Assembly: GCA_022410635.1 (NCBI GenBank)
Contig: JAJVDF010000235.1
Coordinates: forward strand, 1,003,062 to 1,067,061
DNA from: Tretioscincus oriximinensis
Lineage: Eukaryota; Chordata; Lepidosauria; Squamata; Gymnophthalmidae
Length of the DNA: 64,000 nt
Reading direction: 5' to 3'
Below the pieces are notes generated by a model. The model saw nothing but the letters and a program-made list of their open reading frames with translations. It searched no databases and was not told the DNA's origin. The stretch's first letter is position 1; each line of letters opens with the position of its first letter. This document shows, one piece after another, positions 33,070 through 43,535 of the stretch. The translations under genes and the position numbers were made by a program.

Positions 33070-35745
33070 TTCCTGAGTTTTGGGGTAAGTATTATGGAAA
33101 ATATCCTTCATTTCTATATTCTTAGTTTTTTTAATGACCATTGACAATTTTTTCTTTGAATATTGGATTTCCAATAAATTTCTTTAATTGAAGGCATCAT
33201 GTATTTTCTTAATGTAGGGAATTCCTCATCCCTCTTCTAATTCATTTGCTACTAGCCAAAGCTTCTTTTATTTAGGTCTTTTTTGTTGTTAATGCATCTT
33301 ATTATTTTATTTGTCCAATTGTCTAGTTTCTTATTTGGCACTAGTGTTATTAAAGTCTGGAATAAATAAGATAGAGATGGAAGTATAAATATTCTTGTCG
33401 CTCTTATTTTATCTATTCTAGTTTGCTGTTTTCAGGATCATAGTAATTTATTGATTTTTTTCCCATTCTTTGTCATAGTTGCCTTTATTGACTTTGTTTA
33501 TATTTCTATAAAGCCATAGTCCCAGATATTTCATTTTATTTTGTCCAAATTTCAATCCTGTTAATTTCCTTATCTCTAATTGCTCTTTTGGAGGAGGGTT
33601 CCTTTGATGTGTCTTACGTTTATGGGTTGCTCTGAAATTACTAGAGTGCCATCAGGAAACAGGTTTAATCAGTTTTCCATGTCTTATTAAATTTGCTAAT
33701 GTTTCTATTGCTATGGTAAAGAGTGCGAGGGATAATGGACAGCCTTGTTTCGTGCCGTTCAAAATTTGGATTTGGTCTGTAATTGTATTATTTACTTTTA
33801 TTAAAGCTGTGTTTCCTTGATATAAATGTTGTAGAGTATTTCAGAATTTTTGGCCTAGATTCATTTTCTCACAAAGTTTGTAAAGATAATGGTGATTTAC
33901 TTTGTTAAATGCTTTCATCACATCTAATTTAAGTATTGCTATTTTTCTGTTGTTAATTTTAGAGTGGCTCCATACCAGTAATGTATTTTTTATGGGATTT
34001 ACTTTGTTGAATGCTTTCATCACATCTAGTTTTAGTATTGCTATTTTTCTGTTGTTAATTTTAGCATGGTTCCATATCAGTAATGTATTTTTTATGGGGT
34101 CTCCAATCTTCCGTCCCTTTATAAAACCATATTGATCTTCCTTTATGAGTGTAGGCAAAATCTTCGCCATTCTATTAGCTAGTATCTCCGTAAAAAATTT
34201 ATAATCCTCATTGCATAATGTAATGGGGCGGTATGATTTGGGATCTTTTGGGTCCTTTCCATTTTTTAAGAAGATTACTATTTCTGAATTCTTAGATGAT
34301 TGAGGGATCCTTTGATTTTCATAAATATAACTGAAGATGTTAGTTAAATGTGGAACCAATGTTTCTCTATAAGCTTTATAAAAATCAGTGTTGAAACCAT
34401 CAGGTTCCAGTGATTTTTTTGTTTTCATCTGACTGATAACTTGGTAAACTTCCTCTGTTGTGATCTTGGCACTTATTAGTGTTTTCTGTTCCTCAGTTAA
34501 TTTGGTTTCTATATTTATATTTAGGTCATCTACCCTCTCTTGTTTATATGAATTTTTGTAGTATTTTTAATTATGTCCCTTATCCTAGCTGGATTTTCCG
34601 TTATCATCCCTGCCTCATCCTGCATTGCATTTATCCANTAACACTCTTTTTTACTTTTTAAATTGTTTGCAATATGCTTCATGGATTTAATATTCCAAGC
34701 TTGGTTTGATGTTTTTATGTATATAAATCTTTAGTTGTTCTCCTTTTTCCTAGAATATCTCATTTTTTTTTGTTTTTTCTATCTATCCTTCGCTATTTGG
34801 GATTTTATGTTTTTATATATTAGTTGTAGATTTTCTATCTGGGCAATTAAGATCTTTTTCCCTATTCCACCTTCTTTTTATTCTTGCTTCGATATCTATG
34901 CAAAACTCTATTAGTAGCGATTTGCAGGCATCCCATAGGACGTCCCTTGGAACCTGCCCTATGTCATTTTCCCTAAAAAAAATAATATTCCCTGTTCTAA
35001 TGTCCTTTTGTCATTTTCATTTAGAGTTATCAATTGGTTGAATTTCCATTTCCTGTAGCTAGGGTCATTTATTATTTGCAATTTTAGTAGTATAGGGGCA
35101 TGGTCCAAGATCCAGTGTTGAATTATTTTTGCTTGTATGATTTGTATTCTATTTGTTTTTTCCCCTATTATATAGTCTATGTGTGTGGGGGTGTTATGTC
35201 TAGCAGAATAGAATGTGCCCTTGTTGTATGAGAAATATTTTTATGATAATCTTNTCACCCCAATTTCCTTATATTTGGGCTGTTTGAATTTCCTCTATTG
35301 CTTTCTTTNAATTGCATATTAAAATCCCCTGCCATATTGTCTGGCCTGTTGCATATTGCTCTATTTTCCTACTTAGCTGTTTAATATTTTTTTTTTAGTT
35401 GTTATTTGGGGCATAGGAACTTATTAGAGTTATGTGTTGTGAGTTAATGATTCCTTTTACCATTACCAATCTGNTGTCGTGATCTTTTTTCATATCTTCA
35501 AATTTAAAATTTAATGCTTTATTTATTAGAATCACTACTCCTCTTGAGCTAGAATTTCCTCTCGACTCATAGATTATAGGCCAATTTTTACTTTTTATCA
35601 ACACACTTCTATCGGTGGCCATATGAGTCTCTTGAAGAAAAAGGATTCCAGTATTAAATCTTTTTGCTAAATCTATTACTTTGGAACATTTTAGTTGATC
35701 TTTTAACCCATTTATGTTGACAGATAAACATATTACTTCAGACAT
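33070..35745 (-). pseudogene. L1 ORF2 (endonuclease and reverse transcriptase), broken
   Basis: The endonuclease starts at 35745 with the motifs NINGL, FLQETHM and SSYAPNNN. Further on, in another frame, come HIDYII (about 35180) and DHAPI (about 35105). The reverse transcriptase follows at 33841-34428 with PDGFNTDFYKAY, KSYRPITLCNEDYKFFTEIL, EDQYGFIKGRKI and LKLDVMKAFNKVN. GTKQGCPLSLALF lies near 33740 and KMKYLGLWLYRN near 33520. An internal duplication (about 33,900-34,110) repeats the AFNKVN segment. The active-site box FADD reads FPDG near 33650, with a frameshift and a short deletion before it. It cannot encode an active enzyme. Confidence 0.82.
33898..34110. repeat. tandem duplication inside the L1 reverse transcriptase
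   Basis: On the + strand, TTTACTTTGTTAAATGCTTT...ATGTATTTTTTATGGG is followed by a second, nearly identical unit beginning TTTACTTTGTTGAATGCTTT. The unit is close to 108 bp, a multiple of three, so the frame is kept. The protein segment from PIKNTLLIW to MKAFNKVN appears twice with small differences (WNHAK versus WSHSK). Confidence 0.9.
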
Positions 35746-36080
35746 GCATTATTTTCAATTTATACGATTCCTGAAAGAAACCCCTTTTATTATAAACTTG
35801 TACAATTCCTNCCCGAACCACCCTTCACCCCCACTTCTCTACCCACCCATCTCCCACCCGTTGCAGCCCTATTACCCGCCTACCCTGTCCGCACAATCAG
35901 GATAAGTCACAGGATTCTCTGGTAGTTCTTCCTCTGGGATGGGCTCTGTGTGGATGCACAGTCTCTTAGTCTGTCTAAAGTCTTAATTATGATTTCCCCC
36001 GATTTAAGAGTTTATGGCTTTTGTAATCCAGTATGTTAGTTCGTTCCCTTTTGAATTTTTGACCTTGTCTTAAAAGTCTT

Positions 36081-36542
36081 TTAGTTGTTGGGTTTTTTCT
36101 TCTTCTTTAAGGGATTTGCCATTCTCCTGAGGATTTCTTCTTCCTCGGAATCGTCCGAGTTTATTTCAGTAATCCCTTGCTCAGATGTCTCTCCTTGATC
36201 TTGTTGTCCTTGGTTGCTGGCTTCTTTTATTTCTTGTAATAAAGTGTTGATAGAATTTTCTTTTGTTGTGCCTGGAGTTAATGAGGTCAGCATCTCTTCC
36301 TTTGTTTGGGTAGATGGTTTTCGCTGCTTCAGTAGTGTTCCTCCTTTTCCATTTGTAGGTGGTATGTCTCCCCTTGTTCTTTCTAAATCCAATTCTTTTA
36401 AGAGTTGATTGGCTTCTTCTAGGGTTGTGGCTCTANGATGTTTTCCTTCTTTTATAACTAACATAGTTGTGGGGTATATCCATGTAAATATTTGATTTCT
36501 ATTTGGTAGTTCTGAAGTTAAGTTCTTTAATTGTGAACGCAA
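36081..36542 (-). pseudogene. L1 ORF1 C-terminal half
   Basis: A 153-codon frame starts with RSQLKNLTSELPNRNQIFTW and IYPTTMLVIKEGKH, matching the C-terminal domain of L1 ORF1p, then TLEEANQLLKELD. It is followed by a polar, acidic tail (SDDSEEEEILRRMANPLKKK) ending in a basic stretch. The N-terminal half is in a different frame, so the gene is broken. Confidence 0.7.
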
Positions 36543-36741
36543 AGCTACTGTAGCAGGTGATAAGTCTGGAAGTGGGCGTACTTCTGAGTCTTCGAAGCTT
36601 AGGTTTCTTTCTTTTCTTAAAGCAGTATACCCTCGGTCTCTAATCTTTTCTCTATAGAATTTAATAATTACATGAATTGGTGGGTTTATACCTCACGTTA
36701 TCCAGTGGATTCTTTCAAGTTCTTCAATTTCAATCGGTATT

Positions 36742-37305
36742 TCAGTGTCTTTCATCCAGGTGGCTATTTTCTCTTCGAAGTTTGTTTTTGTGTTTGGCAA
36801 AGATTTTGTCTTTTAAGCAAAGATTCTGCCTCCAGGAGTGGTCCTCCATTTTTGACAGTTTTGTAGTAAGGTCGTTTATCTTTTCATTTGGCAGTGTTTC
36901 ATGGGTTTCNATTTCTCCGATTTTCTTTTCAGTTTCATCTAGTCTTTGCAAGTGACTGTTTAATTTCTTATTAATTTTAGTTATTTCTGTAGTAATATTC
37001 GACTGTCCTTGAATTATATTTAATTTTTCCATAACTAATACATTTGCCATTTTAGTTGATGTTTTGGGTTGAAACAATGTTTCACTTAACGCTTGAGTTG
37101 ATATTTCACCAGGTGTGGAATTCCGTACTATTAGGAGTTGTGACTGTTTCGAAGAAAGCGCCACTGTAGCTCCGACATAGTCCTTTGTCCGACGTTGAAC
37201 TTGTTCAAACTTCCCTGCCAAGTCTGGGTTTAAGTCGGACAAGGATCTTCTACATTTTAAAGTTCTTTTTTGAAAATTTTCAGGGTTTTGACGGAACTCT
37301 CCCAA
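36742..37305 (-). pseudogene. L1 ORF1 N-terminal half (coiled coil)
   Basis: The 187-codon open frame has a basic N-terminal part. From about residue 95 it has heptad-like sequence (TTEITKINKKLNSHLQRLDE and NEKINDLTTKLSKMEDHSWR), as expected for the trimerising coiled coil of the L1 RNA-binding protein. A shift near 36742 separates it from the next ORF1 segment. In live elements, ORF1p binds L1 RNA and acts as a chaperone. Confidence 0.75.
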
Positions 37306-37439
37306 GTTAGATCTAGTCTTCTTGGCGATGCATGCGATCTCGCAACATCATTTCTTTAAAAAGGCTAATTCTGGAATATTGGAGGAAGCCAGTGGTACCT
37401 GAGCAGAGACTCCTTTGATGCTCAGTCACGGAAGACAAA

Positions 37440-37525
37440 AAGATTGTAAGTAGCAGCAGTGTGTGTATGTGCACGTGAGTGAGTGTGTGTGTGTGTTTGC
37501 GTGCATGCGTGCATGTGTAGATGCT
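37440..37525. repeat. GT/TG microsatellite
   Basis: GTGTGTATGTGCACGTGAGT and TGTGTGTGTGTTTGCGTGCA form an imperfect alternating purine-pyrimidine run. Confidence 0.88.
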
Positions 37526-38284
37526 CTTTCTTGTCCTGGACACTGAAATCCATGCCATACAACTGAGCCTCTGTAGTTTCAAACAAATAGTCCATGAGCA
37601 AACAATGTTCTTCTTTGCAGATTGTTTGAATGCTCACCATCAACTGAACTAATAAGTGTTTGGGTTATCGTTGGTTTACTTAACTTATTAAACCATCCTT
37701 TTTTTTTTGTCTGACATCGGCTGTTTGTGTGTGGTGATTTATTTGCCCACCACAATGCTGAGTTTGGATTTACGTGTGTATTTTACCATGTATCTTAAAG
37801 ATGGTTGCTACGCACAAAAACAAGGAGTTTTTCAGCTAAAATAGGGGTAGGGATGCCGCAGTATTTTCAGATGCTGCAGTATTATAAGCTGCACTTGGTG
37901 AGCATTTCTCTTTTCTACACCCATTAAAGTTGTAGAACACCTGTCCCAGTTTTTTGATGGTAACCCTAATGTTTTAATCTTTGGTGTTAATCCATTAATG
38001 TTTCAATTGTTTCCACTTCTGTCCAAACTGATGAGATGAGGATTTGAAAAGAACTAAGATAGGTGTTTAGGTACTTGTTTGGTTAACCTGTGGTAGCTTG
38101 ACTTGTGAAGATATGCTCATTTCCTATACCTGCTGGACAGATTATGTCCTGCTGTGTATGTGGATGTCTATCCTTCTTCATTTTTATACAAAACATTGAG
38201 GGTGGGTCCAACACATGCCTTCATAGCATTGTTAATGAGATTGCTATGGTGATGGTGTTACTGCTGTCCACAAGTTAGAGTAAA
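37526..38284. other. unassigned sequence
   Basis: No gene or repeat recognised. Confidence 0.4.
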
Positions 38285-38580
38285 CAATGAAGGGAGAGAT
38301 GCCGGCAATTGCAGTCAACAACAACAACAAAACACCACATAGCTGCTAGAAGAATTGTATTGGAGTCTACAGAAAACAAAGAAGGGGCTATCTCGGCCTG
38401 GTAAGATTAGAGATTTCAGTAAGCTTCTTCAGGCCCCCAAAAACTGTATAGAAAAAGAACAAAATAACTAAAGTATTTACAAAGGTGTATGTACAATAGT
38501 ATTTAAAGGTACAAAGTATGATAATCTTACCTTCCACAACTAATTATCATAATTTGTACCTTTAAATATTATTGTTATTT
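38285..38580 (-). mobile_element. unclassified repeat X with terminal inverted segment
   Basis: The 3' end lies at 38285 (AACAATGAAGGGAGAGATGC), followed by (CAA)n and GGGGCTATCTCGGCCTGG. It resembles the copies at 11405-11545 and 8495-8640. Its far end is palindromic: TATTTAAAGGTACAAAGTAT near 38497-38516 pairs with ATAATTTGTACCTTTAAATA near 38549-38568. This is the same head-to-head layout as the Penelope-like copies. On the minus strand CCTGAAGAAGC and ACTGAAATC lie close together. Confidence 0.5.
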
Positions 38581-39569
38581 CCTCTCACCAACTGCATGCA
38601 GATTATGCAGAAGAATGGAGATGAATGAAACCCGCAATCATTTTTAGATTGCAGGTTTAGCTCATCAGGTAGAGGGGGCCTAATTCTATTTCACAAGATG
38701 CTACTAGATACCTTTGAGAATCTACTGTTTCTGGAGAGTGACAAGTAGGCCAAAGGCATTCTGAACTTCAAGAGTTTATCAAGAAATTCCCAGTGTGTTC
38801 CAGCCTGAGGCGAATGCCAAGTTTGATTTAATATCTGAAACAATTTTACTGCCTTGTATATTTTCTTGAGCAGTTTTCTGTCCTAATGACAATATTTGCA
38901 ACAAGTGTAATTGGAGCTTCATTTCCCACTACCACCACAGTATCAGCAATGCATGTATTTGCTAGGCAAATTGGAAGTGACATTTTTCATTTTTATTGTT
39001 TACATGTGGTAGTCTCATTTTGAAACTTAAAATACATCATTTTTGCAGTCACAATCAGTATCCTGTCCAAGTAGACCTCCTATGGCCATTAATACTCCTC
39101 TTCTCACAAGTTGAAGACTGGGATTTTTCTGTAAGATATTAATTAACGAAGCACTAGGATGTGACATTTCAGGCATACATCATTGGTTCAATGCACTCCC
39201 TAATTTTGTGTAAATCTTGGTGTTTTATAACCACAGATAATTAATTCTGTTATCAAAACAAACCTCCTCTTATCCTGTGAGCCTCATAAAATTTTCAATG
39301 TGTTTATTATTTAATGTGCTATATACACCAGGAACATTTTTTTCTCTCCTCAGCCCCCCAAACCCTTGAGCATTTGTTTCCTTTTAGCTTTGCTAGATCT
39401 ATGTGATTTTGAAATACTTTGGGATAATACATTTTAGAGTACTGTTGTGTGATCGGGTATTAAACTGCTTGACTTCTCTGATTCTCCAAAATAGATTATT
39501 TGCCTATGTATCTATATTTTGCCACAGTAGATTTCACAGACACATTCTTTTCTATTTCACTGGACATTT
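38581..39569. other. unassigned sequence
   Basis: No gene recognised. TAGCTCATCAGGTAGAG near 38660 resembles a tRNA A box but has no tRNA fold around it. Confidence 0.4.
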
Positions 39570-39700
39570 CCAAACAGAGGGTGGACAGCCATCTGTCGGG
39601 GATGTTTAGTNAATCCTNCATTGAGCAGAAGGTTGGTTCCCATAACCCTGGAGCTCCTTGCAACTGTATGATTCTATGGTTATATGATCCTGTTATACAT
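39570..39700 (+). mobile_element. CR1 LINE (TTCTATG type) 3' end
   Basis: GGTGGACAGCCATCTGTCGG, then CCTGGAGCTCCTTGCAACTG and TATGATTCTATGGTTATATG, give the usual CR1 terminus. Confidence 0.82.
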
Positions 39701-39714
39701 TACAAATTCAGGTC

Positions 39715-39935
39715 AAACGGAAAGCCAGGTGAATCAATGGAAACTAGAATAGATGTCTGAGTGCTTCCTCCAAGTTGGATGGTAGGCTGGCTTCCTCCAG
39801 TGGTCATTTATAGAGAGTCAAGAACAAGTGAAGATTTTTCCTTTTTCTGCTTGACAATGCCCATGTTAAATTAGTGGGCCACTGAGTGAGATAGAATTTG
39901 GACAAAATGGGCTGTGGTCAAATTANGCATGTAAA
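39715..39935 (+). mobile_element. CR1 LINE (TTCTTATG type) 3' UTR, decayed
   Basis: GAAACTAGAATAGATGTCTG, GTGGGCCACTGAGTGAGATA and GGACAAAATGGGCTGTGGTC follow the 3' UTR of the CR1 copy at 15282. The terminal octamers are lost. Confidence 0.65.
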
Positions 39936-39989
39936 TAAATGTTGGGTTGATCATACATCCTCACCAATAAGATTGGAGTTTTATTTGAT

Positions 39990-40090
39990 TGTTTATTTAT
40001 TCTATCCAGCCTTATACTTAAAGGTCTCAGATAGTTAACAACAAAAGCAAAATACGGAATCAACATATTAAAAACAACTGTGCCTGAAAA
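39990..40090 (-). mobile_element. L2-like LINE tail
   Basis: CTATCCAGCCTTATACTTAA and AGGTCTCAGATAGTTAACAA are the reverse complement of a diverged GAGACC...TATAAGGC tail. Confidence 0.55.
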
Positions 40091-40164
40091 TGGGGAAGAT
40101 TGGTGCTATCACATTGTAATTCCATAATAATTTAAATGCAGCCATAGAGGTAATTTAATCTCTA

Positions 40165-40560
40165 TTTAAGAACATAGGTGCATAAGAGGAGCCCTGCTGA
40201 ATGAAGCCATAGCCCAGCTAGTCCAGTATTCTGTCTCATACCATTACCCACCTATTGGGGGTGGGGCAGTCTCAAGCAGGAGGAGGCAAACTCTCATGTG
40301 TTCTGGACTCTCTGCAAATGGTATTTCAGCAATATTGCCTATTTCTCATCCTAATAGCTATCAACAACTTTTCTTCTATAATTTTTTTTAATCCTATCTT
40401 GAAGCTAGCCAGGCTGCTAGCCATCACCACCTTTTTCTGGAAGTGAATTCCATAGACCAATGACACTTTGGGTGAAAAAATACTTCCCTTTGTCTGGTTC
40501 TATTTCTTCTGTCCATCAGCTTCAAGGAATGCCCTCCAGTCTAATTGGTTTTTTTATGTT
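40165..40560 (-). mobile_element. CR1 LINE (TTCTTATG type) 3' end
   Basis: AAGAACATAGGTGCATAAGA and AGGAGCCCTGCTGAATGAAG begin the 3' end. CTTGAAGCTAGCCAGGCTGC and GGGTGAAAAAATACTTCCCT cover the C-terminal coding region, which is decayed. Confidence 0.88.
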
Positions 40561-40598
40561 CTTAAGCAACATAGGGAGATAAGACAAAGGCCTTTTCT

Positions 40599-40843
40599 TA
40601 GGGTTGCCAGATAGAATCCAAGATAAAAGTTAACACTTTTAATTAGGCTGACCAGATGACCCTTTTGGTGTGTGTGTTTAAAACCCGGTTTTGTGTGCCT
40701 CTCATTTTTTCCTGAGGCACTCCAATACCGGGTTTCTACCCTCCACCCCAAAAAAAGGGGTCATCTGGTCAGCCTAAGTGCTGCAGGTATTAGAAGCTAC
40801 AGCTGGTAACAATTCCTCTCCGGGATTTTATCTGGTAAACTTA
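40599..40843. mobile_element. hAT-A-type element, with hAT-B nested in it
   Basis: The ends TAGGGTTGCCAGATA and TATCTGGTAAACTTA form inverted repeats. The flanks CCTTTTCT (40591-40598) and TCTTTTCT (40844-40851) match at seven of eight. A hAT-B copy occupies 40644-40776. The outer interior is short. Confidence 0.75.
40644..40776. mobile_element. hAT-B palindromic MITE
   Basis: The ends TAGGCTGACCAGATGACCC and GGGGTCATCTGGTCAGCCTA are near-perfect inverted repeats. The interior reads TTTAAAACCCGGTTTTGTG and CCAATACCGGGTTTCTACC. No clear 8-bp duplication surrounds it. Confidence 0.85.
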
Positions 40844-41727
40844 TCTTTTCTGCACTAAGTTTTATATCTTGAGATATCTTGGGGCAAGGGCATGTCATGG
40901 TAGTGTAGGCTTTTGAGTTTTCATAGCAATAAGTTACATTACACATATTTTTGACAGCTGGAAATGATCAGACCTGTGAAACATCAGTCGCAAACCCTGC
41001 CATAGTCTGGTGTAGTGGTGGGGATTCAGCCAGTTGGCAGAACCACTACCTATTTTTTTCTTGAACTAGTTGTTAAAAATGGTGTGATGTGTATCAGAAT
41101 TTATGTTCCACACACAATGTCCAAAGACAAGGTATCCTTGTATGTTAAATGTATGAGAATGTCTCCCTCATCTTCTCCCAATGTCATTTCCTGTTGCTGC
41201 TTCTGATAATGTCAAGAGTTGCGGCCTAGGGTGGGGATTGGCTATGGACATGCATATGATAATTTTGGCCTCGGTACACGAATAAAAAAATCTGTATTAT
41301 TTTTTGGAATATCTTTATTTATATTTAAAACGGTCATTAGGGCAGACAACTGGTTTTTAAATTATTTTAATTCCACCATTACTGCGTGGCACAGTAGTGG
41401 GGGGCTTCATTAATCCACTCCAGGACCCCCAAGTCCATAACTTTGCCTCTGACCACTACTTTTAAACCTGAATACTGGGTGTGTACTGTGTAGCAACAAT
41501 GGAAGATCAATGAGGGTGTCTTCCAATCAATTCCTGCTCTGCATTAAATTTAGCATCTTGCTCTAATTAAGTCCTGACTTTACTCAGACCTGACCTAGTC
41601 TATTTTATGAGTTTGGAAAGTTCTGAAATCTCAGATTCAGAATTATTTTTCAATCTGCGATTTTAGTCCCCACTAGATGAAACATTTTATTACTACTGTA
41701 TATACAGTATTATCTTCTTACAGTATT
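40844..41727. other. unassigned sequence
   Basis: No gene or repeat recognised. Confidence 0.4.
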
Positions 41728-41845
41728 ATCTTCTTACAGTACTTGTTTATTAGTGTATACTATAGCTTTTTTNAAAAAAATCTACTTTAGATTTTTTTTT
41801 AAAAAAGCTATAGTATACACTAATAAACAAGTACTGTAAGAAGAT
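41728..41845. repeat. 118-bp perfect inverted repeat (45-bp arms)
   Basis: The left arm, 41728-41772 (starting ATCTTCTTACAGTACTTGTT), pairs perfectly with 41801-41845 (ending GTAAGAAGAT). A 28-bp AT spacer with a T-run/N/A-run separates them. The left side is preceded by two extra copies of ACAGTATTATCTTCTT. Could be a foldback MITE or a recent palindrome. No TSD was found. Confidence 0.85.
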
Positions 41846-42661
41846 TTTGCTGGGTTTTATGTTATATGTTACATTTGCTTTTGCCCATTAATTATTGTCC
41901 GTTAATGTTATAAAAGCTAATATATTTATTGATTTCCATTATGCTTTTAATCAATGGGTTTTTTATAATTTCTGTTAAGATTTTTTAACAAAGGTTGGAA
42001 TACTTTAGTATCTAACGCATTGTAAGAAAAATTATATTGCTAGAGTATCAAGTGAAACAAACTTTTAGTATCAGCAGAGGGAGCAGCTAATGAATGCAGA
42101 ATGTCTCGGATTGCTTTAGAACCGGAGTAAGAAGGTTTGTTGGAGATTATAGAAATTATTGTTTCTGGGGAAAAAAACAACTTTCTAATCTTTAATCTGA
42201 AAGAATTTTTTTTTGCAGAATGATTACAGGTATGGCAAGTTTAGAAGCAAGAAACCCAAAAAGAAGTTTAATATTTAGAAGTCCCCTGCAGGTGGATTAC
42301 TGGGAGAAAGTATTTACCCATTCTTGATTTCTTTATTTTTGCATATTGATGACACTTAATGTTTTCATATCTTCAAACAACGTTTAATATGCGACAAATC
42401 CAAGCTGAGTTAATACAAAACGGAGTTTTAAAATCTTTTTTTAATTGAAGGGGTGAAGTTCAGTATCTACATCAACCATGTGAAAAAATAAAGTTCCACT
42501 TAGATACTCAGGCAACCAATGGAACAAATTTAAATGACAGTTCAATCAGATTAGATACACCCAAAACTGATTATTGACAATCCTATGTTTTTTGTTTTTG
42601 TTTTAATGCATTTTATTTAATTTTTAATACAGTACAATCTATTTCAAAATTCCATAAATCA
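41846..42661. other. unassigned AT-rich sequence
   Basis: No feature recognised. Confidence 0.4.
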
Positions 42662-42716
42662 TAAGAACATAAGAAGAGCCATACTGGATTGGGCCAGAGA
42701 CCATCTAGTCCAGAGA
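42662..42716 (-). mobile_element. CR1 LINE (TTCTTATG type), terminal 55 bp only
   Basis: ATAAGAACATAAGAAGAGCC and ATACTGGATTGGGCCAGAGA, then CCATCTAGTCCAG, match the 3' terminus of the CR1 copy at 5080. It is an extremely 5'-truncated copy. Confidence 0.85.
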
Positions 42717-43355
42717 TGTGGCAAATTTCTCATTGATACCCATTACTCCAGCTTGAATAATAGTGTTCCAGTTTTTTATATCTTCTGTTCAGTTGTTTAG
42801 TCATGTCCAACTCTTTGTGATTCCAATAACACACCATGCTCCTCTACCTTTCACTTTCTCCAGAAGTTTGCCTAAATTCATGTCTGTTGCTATCTCATAT
42901 CCATCGGTCCCATTCCCACCAGCATGGTCTTTTCCAAAAGTCCCATGTTATATGAGAGATCTTTTAGCCTCTTAAATGCTGTTGGCCGATGAGTAGCTAA
43001 CTCAGACTTATTCAGGCTATTAGAGTTGCACTATAGTAGAATGTGGACATCAGGCCCTTTTCCTAGAATGTAATCTGAAATAAGGCAAGCACAGAAATCA
43101 GGTTACATTATTATGGAAAAGAAAAACACTCTTACGAACTCTTAAAAACTAATATATTTTCATCAGATTCAATTCCCTTAACTTGACTCACATATTGTGA
43201 TATGGGCAAGTATATTCCCATAGGATGTGCATCATATGGTCATGTGCTTCTATTAATGCTAAAACAGGAGGGGAGAAAACAGGATTTTGTACTCACTGGG
43301 AACCTTCTGCAAAGCTTTCTAATCATGTCCTAGTTTGGGCATCCATAGGAAACTC
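42717..43355. other. unassigned sequence
   Basis: TCAGTTGTTTAGTCATGTCC and TTTGTGATTCCAATAACACA (42786-42830) recall a common tetrapod/BovB-associated sequence, but too little remains to classify it. Nothing else recognised. Confidence 0.35.
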
Positions 43356-43367
43356 TTTGCTGGAGAA

Positions 43368-43535
43368 AGCTTTCGTAGACAGGTCTACTTCTTCAGATGC
43401 GCTTCAGATGAGCATCTGAAGAAGTAGACCTGTCTACAAAAGCTTATGCCAACCACTTTTCTCAAGTTAGTCTCAAAGTGCTGCTAGCTCCTTTGCTGGA
43501 TTTTCTGCTAGACTAACACGGCTATTTCTCTGAAA
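43368..43535. mobile_element. Penelope-like retroelement tails, head-to-head pair with TSD
   Basis: A short minus unit (43368-43402) joins a complete plus unit (about 43403-43535) ending GGCTATTTCTCTGAAA. TTTGCTGGAGAA is duplicated at 43356-43367 and 43536-43547 (12 bp). Both units contain the hammerhead-like core: minus at 43371-43396 with GAAA intact, and plus at 43416-43440 with AAAA in place of GAAA. The plus unit body (GTTAGTCTCAAAGTGCTGCT) is nearly identical to the copy at 10382-10576. Confidence 0.75.

Larger units (their letters stand above)
33070..37310 (-). mobile_element. L1 LINE with ORF1 and most of ORF2, inactivated
   Basis: The minus strand carries ORF1 first, then ORF2. It lacks the ORF2 C-terminus and a poly-A tail. 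Frameshifts and stops break both frames, and Ns occur at 35254, 35309, 35474, 36436 and 36910. The 5' boundary is placed just before the ORF1 start near 37305 and the 3' boundary where L1-like translation fades (about 33070). The length of 4.2 kb is less than a usual 6 kb full L1. This is the most complete LINE in the window. Confidence 0.88.

Noticed and set aside
38650..38680. tRNA-like A box
   Set aside because: TAGCTCATCAGGTAGAG has no B box or acceptor stem within tRNA distance.
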